64,000 nt of DNA, taken from the NCBI RefSeq assembly GCF_027625475.1, contig NZ_CP115174.1, positions 3,442,501 through 3,506,500 on the forward strand, given 5' to 3'. The notes under the pieces are model-generated. The model saw nothing but the letters and a program-made list of their open reading frames with translations. It searched no databases and had not been told where the DNA came from. This stretch comes from Sphingomonas abietis. GTDB lineage: Bacteria > Pseudomonadota > Alphaproteobacteria > Sphingomonadales > Sphingomonadaceae. The position numbers were made by a program, and so were the translations under genes. Every line of letters begins with the position of its first letter. Position 1 is the first letter of the stretch. Shown here in pieces: positions 27,701-34,722 of the stretch.

Positions 27701-28269
27701 AAAAAGCCGCAGGCATCGACGCCCGCCTCCGCGAGGGTTTCCTGCAGTTGCGTGGCCTGCGAGCCGGCGTCTCCGGTGACGACCCCGCCGGACGCCAACG
27801 CAGCAAGGGCAACGGTCAGGTTCGCGTGAATGGGCCGATTGGTCGCGAACTCATAATGCGCACGCCTGGCGACCTCTTCGCCGAAGCCCTCGATTCGCTC
27901 GGCCTCGCCCTTTGCGAATTTGGCGATGGTTGCCCGCAGATCGCTGGCGCGCACTGCCGTGTCGGCGCTGGCGATCGAATATTTGAACTGGACGATTTCG
28001 ATCCGGTCGGCTTCCGCGACCGTGGATCCGCCATAATAGCGCACCAGGTCCGCGACCTCTGTTGCGGTCTGACTGTGCGCGTCTTCATCCTCGCGACTGA
28101 AGCCTTCTATCGCAATGGCAACGAGATTGGTGTCGGGTGGCAATAGCGCGAGGGCACTTCGCGCAGCCCATGCTTCATGGAATTGATGGCCATCTCGGGA
28201 CGCCCGAACGGTGTCGATCCGAGGAGCGCCGCGCGCGCCGGAGCCCGTCCGTTCCGTCCGATCCTGCAA
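21775..28269 (-). CDS. Giant nuclease-STAND NTPase (Avs-like)
   Basis: A 2164-residue protein. The N-terminal part (about 20-230) resembles Cap4/DUF4297-type dsDNA nucleases: SRDGHQFHEAWAARSAL, an acidic IEGFSREDED near 55-65 and EIVQFKYS near 91-98, fitting a PD-(D/E)xK fold with Gln-x-Lys. A STAND-type P-loop HAEGGFGKTVLMQ lies near 302-314, with VALVLDAIDHA as Walker B. The remaining 1500 residues are helical repeats, the usual sensor part. This effector-NTPase-sensor order is that of antiviral STAND (Avs) proteins. The start is TTG 28269 behind GAGG; no better codon is seen before the nuclease domain. The HNH gene lies 163 bases upstream on the same strand. Confidence 0.75.
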   Translation of the reverse strand: MQDRTERTGSGARGAPRIDTVRASRDGHQFHEAWAARSALALLPPDTNLVAIAIEGFSREDEDAHSQTATEVADLVRYYGGSTVAEADRIEIVQFKYSIASADTAVRASDLRATIAKFAKGEAERIEGFGEEVARRAHYEFATNRPIHANLTVALAALASGGVVTGDAGSQATQLQETLAEAGVDACGFFQRFVALGRLGSLKEARRGLRREIANWSAPGDPQTRIRLRGLEHLVREKAGSAGQHDNMIERVTVLGELDIDHEDDLYPTADAFPEVGAIIDRPVLAELVGKATASTLPLILHAEGGFGKTVLMQALAERLSDTHAVVLFDGFGAGRWREPAHPRHLASRTIVHLANMLAARGLCDLLLPSSQEEALLRGFRLRLQDAVTAVRQTDPNAGVALVLDAIDHAAIAARDTGANSFAYLLLKSLSVVPIDGVRAIASCRTSRLELTRKDIETEDFPVPLFTPAETRALILAHDPSATSADIAALTTRSGRNPRCLAAFLAAGRPYDLQAPKVGDPGDILESILRERIADARREAVRRGATQAEVAALLAGLAMLPPPVPLEELAAAQGLTVGDVESFATDLAPLLERTRYGLMFRDEPTETLIRKMSDEDPIARGLVISRLSARQSLSDYAARALPQVLTSTGQVDELVALAFDPDLPAGSSEIGKQEIRLARITAALQAGAGAGRTDDLFKLSLEASLVASGHERADRFLYEHPDLVAISGDQEAQRRLFATRSGWPGGRHSALAVAYAFAGEFDEADRHATRAIDWHRHRATHREEDIDGRGLDLDRSGFSYVELLIGDDRRIFSWLAANGDAFAYDVVRQALELGDRHAAGGRDGPDMALARRKLSRCPVAIRGAFAAALMQSDGDRTRDRSLVRRLASAPSTGHYILPLEALLVAGLRAFDLGCRAEALAIAASLEARTNTVFAFEEYRANEMAPVHAVVAAGLEAALRRRQTALIDIAPSELFQLVPKSLRAKGPAVFERELIQRLEGRTRRAPAGRAKSTKTLSYSSNQRDRYEREKRLLKHRVRPALAYADRVRALIAAPPAERGAVIGEWLDVLEKDVATAGQYPFRDGAMFIARLAGLSLLLTGTVVEAFDATSALRLATLLGDARDMPIDPLIWSIERLSRNPDLHRAVMTLAGRTEGVILKLTETSARLNEYGRLARAVWRTSPEDAAVYFRRGLDLAEALGADDFERANSLLQLAPHFHGPPLSRKASHTLPRIFELQFSDADRYPWFEWSEALHGVLGLGMFATASRLDDRDTAALSFTLAPIIRSLTSSGKLSADIAAALICLAPNKKTKGARLDKLAAAILPGLAPRHHERLFEILLREIDCESALLADSRVVAGLRRLACQYLPADSAMRVRLEGLRAEPGADDAPPVRSRRPEDAEPPEVALHDLDAINAAILDADGKGYHWPRRVLEALVSRADRPRDRVALLKVVASVAGADLADKLVALEPVLSDWSGQSPAIAELSPAVGRDLISHHANELAGTGWEVVRSWRRITALFGLDRGEIAALVVKRLGPDAVDFSGEDWLSLSAEVAPAVSQEALGAGLEHVLNRVADTIPDEIGDGPWRDAYNGSSGEAESVAALLWMRLGHPHAAMRWRATHALYELARFDRFDVIDAVVARFDGDGGACSEPGLPLFVLNSKLWLLLGLGRIARDYPDQVAKHRAFLKGVALSADFPHPAIREAALNALRHTLQAVSKAERAREERAIHKANRSPFPPFKGKRFYFDSHDMPPEGERDPDDYSHFDYDFQKYQVAPVARLFREEPWKIRRRILEIVREHDPAIRSMSSCPRPHYEDDRSSTWSGGYPPEKERYGGYLALHALHIAAGEMLATRPVSRSEYRDDDWGGFLRSIGPSRSDHAWLAEWTDLTPLDIGRSIPMPDAERAAVYDVEDERLLSPLVGISNGQIGNRGLVVAGHWESSDGHTMQASSLLAPVRIAKAALLAGMLVEPFHRGLPTPDDFGDNRHDFPGHAASVQCWINTRDHSDRSLDRYDPFGSWSAQGRSSPGAWLREKHGLTQADDAGRRWLDGTRLAFVAEAWGGPEYRSDERSGGGDWLRADSAFLIDLLKKTDLVLAGFLQARMHRRDDRKKPDDRMVHRTFGYLIDKTGEITVIKQIPKAIREAVEQLGQYGKFDFSKRFKAILPHLE

Positions 28270-28432
28270 ACCTTACCTCACTGCCCCGTTCTGACGCCCG
28301 ACGATATCAATCCGGACTCGGCCGTTCAATCTTTGTTCTCAGCCGAAGCCCTGCTTCTTCTTTTGAGTCTCGAAGCCGCTCCCCCGCGTGACCCAATCTC
28401 TAGGCGATACGCCGCTCACGAGGCACATCCGT

Positions 28433-29347
28433 TCATGCCGCGCCTGCAGCGGCCTGCTCCGCCGATCGGGCGGCGAAATGGGCTTCCATGTCGATCAGCG
28501 GCCTGCCGACCACGACGAGATGTGGCGGGGAACCGAGTTCGGCCCAGAACTGCATGAAGACAACGATCAGACCACCGGCATCGCCCAGCTCGGGCGGTGT
28601 CTGCCCCAGAGTGATCTTGAAGCTATGACCCGACGGGCCTTCGAGGCTGGCGACCCCCGGCATGTCGCCGACGAAGCGGCCGACCTCGTCGGACCGGTTG
28701 AGAATAATGTCCGTCAGGAACGGCTCGAAGGCATCGACCCCCAGTTCGGCGGCAGCATATGCGTGGGCGGTCTTGGCCAATGAGCGGACATAGTCGAGGC
28801 GGTTTACAGGTGGCAGAACAATGGCCGCGCCCGCGACATCTTCCTCTTTGGCAACCTTGTGCAAAATGGGGTCCGCGCGCGAGGACTCGATGAACCGCCA
28901 GGAGACCCCCTCGGCGTTGGCCGGATCGCTCTTCTCGCCAAGGATCGCAGGCGGCGGCGATTGCCACAGGTTGAGGATAAGCGGACCATCGACGATCGGA
29001 ATCTCGCGCGAGCCCAGGTCGCGCCCGACTGTGCCGTCGGGTCTGATCTCGACCAACGGAAGCCGGATAACTTTCGGCCGATCCTTCTTCTTGCGGGTCG
29101 GGGCCTCCACCATCGCGCGGAACACGCCAAGCTGGTGCCGGAGGACGCGCTGCTCATAGGGCTGGATGGTCTTCTGGCAATCGTCGCAACTGGCGCCTTC
29201 GAGGATCGTCGCGTTCTTTCCGATCGCAAACGGGATGACGTGTTCCTCGGTCAGCGGCACATCGGCCGCACCGCAATAGATGCACTTTCCCGGAGACGGC
29301 AGACGGCGCGCCGGGCTCTCATCGACATCATATTCGAGCAGGATCAT
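28433..29347 (-). CDS. HNH endonuclease-like protein
   Basis: A 304-residue protein with an N-terminal HNH_5-type zinc module: CIYCG at about 21-25, then TEEHVIPFAIGKNATIL with the catalytic-type His, and CDDCQ closing the zinc site. The family usually has a Gly-rich stretch and Asn after EH-IP, which fits. The C-terminal 230 residues are not recognised. It is upstream of, and codirectional with, the giant STAND gene, so the two may form one operon and work as a defence pair. Confidence 0.8.
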   Translation of the reverse strand: MILLEYDVDESPARRLPSPGKCIYCGAADVPLTEEHVIPFAIGKNATILEGASCDDCQKTIQPYEQRVLRHQLGVFRAMVEAPTRKKKDRPKVIRLPLVEIRPDGTVGRDLGSREIPIVDGPLILNLWQSPPPAILGEKSDPANAEGVSWRFIESSRADPILHKVAKEEDVAGAAIVLPPVNRLDYVRSLAKTAHAYAAAELGVDAFEPFLTDIILNRSDEVGRFVGDMPGVASLEGPSGHSFKITLGQTPPELGDAGGLIVVFMQFWAELGSPPHLVVVGRPLIDMEAHFAARSAEQAAAGAA

Positions 29348-29540
29348 CAGCTACCTTGATCTGGCGGGCGGAGCATATCGACAAGTGGCGCGCCTTACAG
29401 AAGCATGCACCACGCGACGCTTTCCGTGTCGACCCAACACGCGTCGAAGGTAAAATGCGCTCGGAAGTACATCTAACGATGTTTGCCCCGTGCCCATGCA
29501 CGGTTAAGGAGCGCGGTTCATTCCAACAAGAGGTATCAGA

Positions 29541-29816
29541 ATGAACAACGCCGATATTGCCGAGACGCTGGCGACCGATCACGGCCTGACCAAGGCCGAT
29601 GCGAAGAAGGTCGTCGACGCCGTGTTCGCGGCAATCGCCGACGCCGCCGCCAAGGGCGAAGAGGTTTCCCTGAACGGCTTCGGCAAGTTCAAGGTCAAGG
29701 ACCAGCCCGAGCGCGCCGGCCGCAATCCCGCCACGGGCGAGGCGATCACGATCGCGGCCTCCAAGAAACTTGGCTTCACTCCCGCCAAGGCGGTCAAGGA
29801 CCGCATCAACGCCTGA
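29541..29816 (+). CDS. HU-family DNA-binding protein
   Basis: A 91-residue histone-like protein that bends and compacts DNA. The whole HU fold is present: MNNADIAETLATDHGLTKAD, the signature GFGKFKVKDQPERAGRNPATG near 45-65, and the end KLGFTPAKAVKDRI. The start follows AGAGGT. The upstream region has a small palindrome CCGTGC-CCAT-GCACGG at 29488-29503. An extra HU copy in an element may support recombination or transfer, but that is inference. Confidence 0.95.
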   Translation: MNNADIAETLATDHGLTKADAKKVVDAVFAAIADAAAKGEEVSLNGFGKFKVKDQPERAGRNPATGEAITIAASKKLGFTPAKAVKDRINA

Positions 29817-29932
29817 CACGAAAAGCCGCCGGTGATTGCCGCAAGGGGATCGCCGGTGGTGCCAATCCCGACGTTCGCCGGTTCCCTGGCGGCCCTCGCC
29901 TCCCCATATCACGGGCAGACAGGAGTGCGGCC

Positions 29933-30703
29933 ATGGCAAGGATTTTCATCACCGGCAGTTCGACCGGCCTCGGGCTCGCCGCCGCGCTGTCCTTGTTGAC
30001 GGATGGCCATGAGGTGATCCTGCACGCCCGCAATCCCGAGCGCGCAAGCGCTCTGCGACGCGAAGGTACCACCGCCACCGCGATCGTGACGGGCGACCTG
30101 AGCCTCCTCGCCGATGCCCGGTCCATTGCCGAGCAGGTCAACGCGCTCGGCCGGGTCGACGCCGTCATCCACAACGCCGGCCTCTATGGCGAGACTGGCA
30201 AGGGGCGTACCACCGAGGGCCATAGCGTGATGACGGCGGTCAACATCCTCGCGCCCTATGTCCTGACGGCGCTGATCGAGCGCCCAAAGCGGCTGGTCTA
30301 TATGAGCAGCGGCCTCCACCGCGGCGGCAGCCCCGCGCTCGACGACATCGACTGGACGAAGCGCCGCTGGCAGCCGGGACAAGCCTATGGCGACACCAAG
30401 CTCCAGATCGTGGCGCTGGCGTTCGCGGTGGCACGGGCGTGGCCCGACACCTTCAGCAACGCGGTCGATCCAGGCTGGGTGCGCACCCGCATGGGCGGTT
30501 CCTCGGCGCCGGTCGACATAGCCACGGGCCAGGCAACGCAGAGCTGGCTCGCTTCCAGCGAAGACGCTGCGGCGCGCACCAGCGGAGGTTATTGGCACGC
30601 CATGCGCCGCGAGGCGCCGGCTGCGCCTGCCTCCGACACGGTCTATCAGGACCGCCTCCTCGCGGAACTGGCTCGGCTGACCGGTGTCTATCTCGGCGAC
30701 TGA
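29933..30703 (+). CDS. SDR family oxidoreductase
   Basis: A 256-residue short-chain dehydrogenase. The cofactor loop FITGSSTGLGLA is at about 5-16, the structural NAG motif in VIHNAGLYG, the catalytic Ser region LVYMSSGLH, and the active-site YGDTK (Tyr-x-x-x-Lys). Substrate is unknown. It is separated from HU by 116 bases and from the AbiJ-like gene by 73 bases, all on the plus strand. Confidence 0.9.
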   Translation: MARIFITGSSTGLGLAAALSLLTDGHEVILHARNPERASALRREGTTATAIVTGDLSLLADARSIAEQVNALGRVDAVIHNAGLYGETGKGRTTEGHSVMTAVNILAPYVLTALIERPKRLVYMSSGLHRGGSPALDDIDWTKRRWQPGQAYGDTKLQIVALAFAVARAWPDTFSNAVDPGWVRTRMGGSSAPVDIATGQATQSWLASSEDAAARTSGGYWHAMRREAPAAPASDTVYQDRLLAELARLTGVYLGD

Positions 30704-30776
30704 ACACGCGAGCTGCGTTACTGCGTCCCCCACCGTACGTGATTGGCAATGGCGCGCCAGTCATTAGATTGAGGCC

Positions 30777-31772
30777 ATGCAGTTCAAGGCGCGCAATCTA
30801 CGACCGATCGCCGAGATGGTGGTGGGGAATAACGACCACAAATGGTTCCACTATCGGAGCAGCTTCTTCATCACGCGTTTCTTTGAGGAATGCGAGCTGG
30901 AGTTCGCGCACGACGGCTCTTCGCGCGTGCCGTGGACCGAGGGGGTGCTGGCCGAACTTTTGAACGATCCGCAGCCAGCCGCCAACCAATTGCCGGAGCG
31001 GTTCGCGACCGTGCTGCGCACCCTCATGGACAAGCGCGAGGCTCAGGACGGCGATAACGACCGGGCACTGGCGCTCGCGGCGCTCAACGTGCCGCTGGGG
31101 CGCGAAGGCTATGAGGGCTATTATGGCGAGGACGGGCTGTTCTACGTCCGCCACGTCGAGACCCGGACGGTATCGTCGCCGGTCAATCTCTATCGCCCGC
31201 TCACCCCGGCTGAGGCCGAGAAGCGCGATCTTCTGATCGCCTATCTCGACCACTGTTCGGAGGACGAGCTGATCGAGGAGGTGCTGCTGCCGATGTTCCG
31301 GCACCTGGGCTATCAGCGCATCACAAGCGTCGGCCACAAGGACAAAGCGCTCGAATACGGCAAGGACGTCTGGATGCGGTACAAGCTGCCGACCGAGCAC
31401 GTCATCTATTTCGGGATCCAAGCCAAGAAGGGGAAGCTCGATTCAGCCGGCGCAAGCAAGGGCACGAACGCCAATGTGTCGGAGATCTATCAGCAGGTGC
31501 TGATGATGCTTGGACATGAGGTGTTCGACAGCGACACCAACAAGAAGGCGCTGGTCGATCACGCCTTCATCCTCGCCGGCGGGGAGATCACCAAGGCCGC
31601 ACGCAACTGGCTTGGCGGCAAGCTCGATGCATCGCAGCGCAGCCAGATCATGTTCATGGACCGCGATCACATCCTGAACCTCTACACCGCGCACCGGTTC
31701 GAGCTGCCGGCCAAGGCGCAGCCGCCAAAGGTGTCGGCGTGGAACGAGATTGACGAAGACGTGCCCTTCTAG
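30777..31772 (+). CDS. AbiJ-N-like / restriction-nuclease-like fusion
   Basis: A 331-residue protein. The N-terminal 90 residues (FHYRSSFFITRFFEECEL, then VPWTEGVLAELL) resemble the AbiJ N-terminal domain found in abortive infection proteins. After a middle segment, residues about 170-260 resemble a Mrr-like restriction fold: LLPMFRHLGYQRI, GKDVWM with the candidate metal Asp, and IYFGIQAKKGK near 211-221 giving Gln-x-Lys-Lys. The expected role is DNA cleavage in phage defence. Both domain calls rest on pattern; the order and size support them. Confidence 0.65.
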   Translation: MQFKARNLRPIAEMVVGNNDHKWFHYRSSFFITRFFEECELEFAHDGSSRVPWTEGVLAELLNDPQPAANQLPERFATVLRTLMDKREAQDGDNDRALALAALNVPLGREGYEGYYGEDGLFYVRHVETRTVSSPVNLYRPLTPAEAEKRDLLIAYLDHCSEDELIEEVLLPMFRHLGYQRITSVGHKDKALEYGKDVWMRYKLPTEHVIYFGIQAKKGKLDSAGASKGTNANVSEIYQQVLMMLGHEVFDSDTNKKALVDHAFILAGGEITKAARNWLGGKLDASQRSQIMFMDRDHILNLYTAHRFELPAKAQPPKVSAWNEIDEDVPF

Positions 31773-31793
31773 ACCAGCCGCTTGCGACGGGCG

Positions 31794-31958
31794 TCAATGC
31801 ACAGCGGTCAGAAGGTCGGCGACGCTTTCGGCGAATCCCTGGGCGAGTACCGCTTCCTCACGCGAGAGCGTGATCTCGCGGGCCATGCTCTGGTCCAGTA
31901 GGTCCTTCAGTCGGGCTGCCAGCGCGCGGGCGGCATCCCGGATCATCGCCTCGTCCAT
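31794..31958 (-). CDS. Small hypothetical protein
   Basis: A 54-residue open frame starting MDEAMIRDAARALAARLKDL, helical throughout and ending DLLTAVH. It is convergent with the AbiJ-like gene (gap 21 bases). Coding character is good (no rare bias, strong third-position GC), but no family is recognised. Confidence 0.5.
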   Translation of the reverse strand: MDEAMIRDAARALAARLKDLLDQSMAREITLSREEAVLAQGFAESVADLLTAVH

Positions 31959-32045
31959 GTCGCGATCCGATCATCTGGTGATGGTCGCAGATTAGCCGAT
32001 TCGCGCATGCGAACCCAGAGGCGATGATCCGATACTGCGTTCGCG

Positions 32046-32345
32046 TCAGCCCGCGCTGTCGACCCCGTCGATGATATAGAAGCGGTAATGCCCACCGCGC
32101 AGCCGATGCTGGCGCGCATCCTGATAGCCAGGGCTCTCATACCAGTCGCGCGCCGCGGCTGCGTCTGGGAACTGGAGGATCACCGCACCCTTGGCGGGGG
32201 CGCCTTCGAGGGTTTCGATCGGGCCATAATAGGCCAGCGGCGTCGCGGTGCGGCCTTCGAGGCTCGCGCCGGCTTTCTCGCTATAGGTCTGGAGCTCGGC
32301 GGGGTCGGTCACCTGATCCTGGATTGCGACGAGATAGGCAGTCAT
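32046..32345 (-). CDS. DUF1330 protein
   Basis: A 99-residue protein of the ferredoxin-like DUF1330 group: MTAYLVAIQDQVTDPAELQTY, the central PIETLEGAP, then VILQFPDAAAARDWYESPGY. The family function is not established. Its open frame continues upstream, but the family start is MTAYLVA. It precedes no close gene but belongs with the NTF2-like and SDR genes on the same strand, all probably controlled by the divergent LysR gene. Confidence 0.85.
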   Translation of the reverse strand: MTAYLVAIQDQVTDPAELQTYSEKAGASLEGRTATPLAYYGPIETLEGAPAKGAVILQFPDAAAARDWYESPGYQDARQHRLRGGHYRFYIIDGVDSAG

Positions 32346-32458
32346 GCGGGAGTTCTCCTCGATGGCAGGCATGGTCTGCCACATATCGGAACGGAGGCGC
32401 CGCGATGCGAGGGCGATGCGGCGCCTTGATGGCACGAACTGCGGCGCGTGGCGCTGCG

Positions 32459-32824
32459 TCAGGCGGGAACGGCGTCGAAGAACAGATAGACCGCCGCGAT
32501 CCGTCCATCGCGCGCCACAACGATGTCGGTGCCGGCATATTCCGGTGCCCCACCCGGCGGACCCGAGACCCACTGGACACGCCCGGCATCCTCGCCGAGC
32601 ACTTCGGGCTCGCGCAGCACGGTATAGACATAGTCCGGATGGGTGGCGCGGATCGCGCCAGCGATTCGGTCGATGGCGTCCCACCCGCGCTGGACGCCGT
32701 TTGGCTCGTGAAAGGCCGCGTCTTCGTGAAAGATATCCTCGACGGCGGCGCGCCGGCGAGAGGGGGCCCCCTCGCCGAACACGTCGTGGAGGTTGCGCAG
32801 CAGCAGATTGGCGATGCTGGTCAT
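32459..32824 (-). CDS. NTF2-like (SnoaL-type) protein
   Basis: A 121-residue NTF2-fold protein: MTSIANLLLRNLHDVFGEG, DIFHEDAAFHEPNGVQRG with the conserved acidic/His entrance, and DIVVARDGRIAAVYLFFD as the last strands. The fold serves as a small isomerase/hydrolase or ligand-binding domain. It lies 33 bases after the SDR gene, in the same operon. Confidence 0.8.
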   Translation of the reverse strand: MTSIANLLLRNLHDVFGEGAPSRRRAAVEDIFHEDAAFHEPNGVQRGWDAIDRIAGAIRATHPDYVYTVLREPEVLGEDAGRVQWVSGPPGGAPEYAGTDIVVARDGRIAAVYLFFDAVPA

Positions 32825-32857
32825 GGCAAAAGTCTCCAGTTCAGAAATGGACGGCGA

Positions 32858-33610
32858 TCAGATCTGCGCCTGGCCGCCATCGACGAACAGTTCGATGCCG
32901 TTGACATAGGAGGCATCGTCCGAGGCGAGAAACATCACTGCCTTGGCGATCTCCTCGGGCTGGCCGATCCTGCCCGCCGGGATCAGGCCCACCAGATAGT
33001 CCTTGGTGCTTGCGGCCTGATCGCCGCCGCCGAACAGCTCGTTGAGGCCGGCGGTCTCGGTGAGCCCGGGGCTCACTGCATTGACGCGGATATGACGGTC
33101 CTTGAGGTCGAGGATCCAGCTGCGCGCGAAGTTGCGCACGGCAGCCTTGGTCGCCGAGTAGACGCTGAACGCGCCAGTGCCCTTGATGCTGGTAGTCGAG
33201 GCGGTCAGGATGATCGAGGCCCCGTCGCGCAGGAGCGGCAGCGCCTTCTGTACGGTGAAGACCACGCCCTTCACATTGCTGTCGAACGTCTGCTGGAAAT
33301 GCTCCTCGGTGATCGCACCGAGAGGCGCCAGTTCGCCGCCGCCGGCATTGGCAAACAGCACGTCGATCTGGGCGTGGCGCTGCTGGACCGCGTCGTAGAG
33401 CCGATCGATATCGGCGAGCACCGCCATATCGCCACGCACGCCGGTCACGTTGCCACCGATCGCCTTCACCGCCGCATCGAGCGCGTCCTGTCGGCGGCCG
33501 GTAATGAACACGGAGGCGCCGGCCTCCACGAAAGCCTTGGCGGTCGCGAGGCCGATGCCGCTCGTGCCGCCGGTCACCACCACAACCTTGTTGTCGAAAC
33601 GCTGGGTCAT
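32858..33610 (-). CDS. SDR family oxidoreductase (LysR-linked)
   Basis: A 250-residue classical short-chain dehydrogenase: VVVTGGTSGIGLAT cofactor loop near 9-22, NAGGG in the structural motif, Ser in ILTASTTS, and YSATKAA with the catalytic Tyr and Lys. The end VNGIELFVDGG is typical. First gene of an operon with the NTF2-like gene and probably DUF1330. Divergent from the LysR gene, so the regulator likely controls it. Confidence 0.93.
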   Translation of the reverse strand: MTQRFDNKVVVVTGGTSGIGLATAKAFVEAGASVFITGRRQDALDAAVKAIGGNVTGVRGDMAVLADIDRLYDAVQQRHAQIDVLFANAGGGELAPLGAITEEHFQQTFDSNVKGVVFTVQKALPLLRDGASIILTASTTSIKGTGAFSVYSATKAAVRNFARSWILDLKDRHIRVNAVSPGLTETAGLNELFGGGDQAASTKDYLVGLIPAGRIGQPEEIAKAVMFLASDDASYVNGIELFVDGGQAQI

Positions 33611-33676
33611 TGTCTGTCTCCTTGTTCGGCCGGCGGATCGCCCGCCGTCGAAAAAAGAGATGCCCGTAGAACGTTC

Positions 33677-33702
33677 GTGCCAGTAGCCGGCAAATGTGGC
33701 AC
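33677..33702. promoter_or_regulatory. Candidate LysR operator
   Basis: GTGCCA-N14-TGGCAC, a perfect dyad in the 114-base divergent gap between the SDR and LysR genes. The spacing and position are what LysR-type regulators bind. Confidence 0.5.
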
Positions 33703-33724
33703 TCAGCGTTCCGCAGGAGGAACG

Positions 33725-34657
33725 ATGGCGCGCACCGATCTCAATGACTACGTCTATTTCGCGGAAGTCGTCGCGCATGGCGGCTTCGCCGCCGCCGGCC
33801 GGGCACTGCGAGAACCCAAGTCGAAACTGAGCCGCCGCATCGCCGGGCTCGAAGCGATGCTGGGCGTGCGGCTCATCGAGCGATCGAGCCGGCGGTTCCG
33901 GGTCACCGAGATCGGCCAGACCTTCTACGAGCGGTGCCGGGCGATGATTGCCGAGGCCGAACAGGCGGCCGCCCTGGTCGCAGAGGCGCAGGCCGAGCCG
34001 CACGGCAGGGTCCGGTTCGCGTGCCCGACCGGGCTTGTCGAGGTGGTCAACGCCACCCTCCCCGCCTTTCTCGCGCGCTATCCCAGGGTGCGGCTTCAAC
34101 TGATCGCGATCGACCGCGCGGTCGATCTGATCGAAGAGCGGATCGATCTGGCGCTTAGGGTCCGCACCGCGCTGACGAGCGACGCTGCACTGACGATGCG
34201 CACGCTCGGGCGATCGGCGCGAATTCTTGTCGCGTCTCCGCAGATGGCGAACCGAATCGGCGGCACGATCGCGAACCTCGCGCACCATCCGACGCTCGGA
34301 ACCAGCGACGATATCGGTGAGATCGAATGGTGGCTCGAGCAGGAAGACGGCACGACCCATCGCCTTCGGCATGAGCCGCGCATGACCTGCGGCGACTTCG
34401 CGGCGGTACGTCAGGCGGCGATCGCCGACCTCGGCATCGCACTGCTTCCCGATCACGTGTGTGCCGACGCGCTGAGAAGTGGTCAGCTCGTCCGTCTGCT
34501 ACCCGATTGGCGGGCGCAGCCAGGCATCGTCCATCTGGTGTTCACGACGAGGCGCGGCCTGCCGCCGGCGGTCCGCGCGCTCATCGATCACCTTGCCGCG
34601 TATTTCCCGAAGGAGGTGAAGGTCGCTAGCGCCGGTTCATCCAAACCGGGGGAATGA
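33725..34657 (+). CDS. LysR-family transcriptional regulator
   Basis: A 310-residue regulator with an N-terminal winged helix-turn-helix (LNDYVYFAEVVAHGGFAAAGRAL, then LSRRIAGLEAMLGVRLIER) and a periplasmic-binding-like effector domain from about residue 90. GRVRFACPTG opens the effector domain. The group is the one that often controls a divergent SDR gene by autoregulation; the dyad at 33677-33702 supports that. Start is behind GGAGGAA. Confidence 0.93.
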   Translation: MARTDLNDYVYFAEVVAHGGFAAAGRALREPKSKLSRRIAGLEAMLGVRLIERSSRRFRVTEIGQTFYERCRAMIAEAEQAAALVAEAQAEPHGRVRFACPTGLVEVVNATLPAFLARYPRVRLQLIAIDRAVDLIEERIDLALRVRTALTSDAALTMRTLGRSARILVASPQMANRIGGTIANLAHHPTLGTSDDIGEIEWWLEQEDGTTHRLRHEPRMTCGDFAAVRQAAIADLGIALLPDHVCADALRSGQLVRLLPDWRAQPGIVHLVFTTRRGLPPAVRALIDHLAAYFPKEVKVASAGSSKPGE

Positions 34658-34722
34658 GGATCAGCGCTACCGCAGAGCGGGCGATATGATGCTATCGGCC
34701 GGGCAAAGACGAAGGGAATGAT

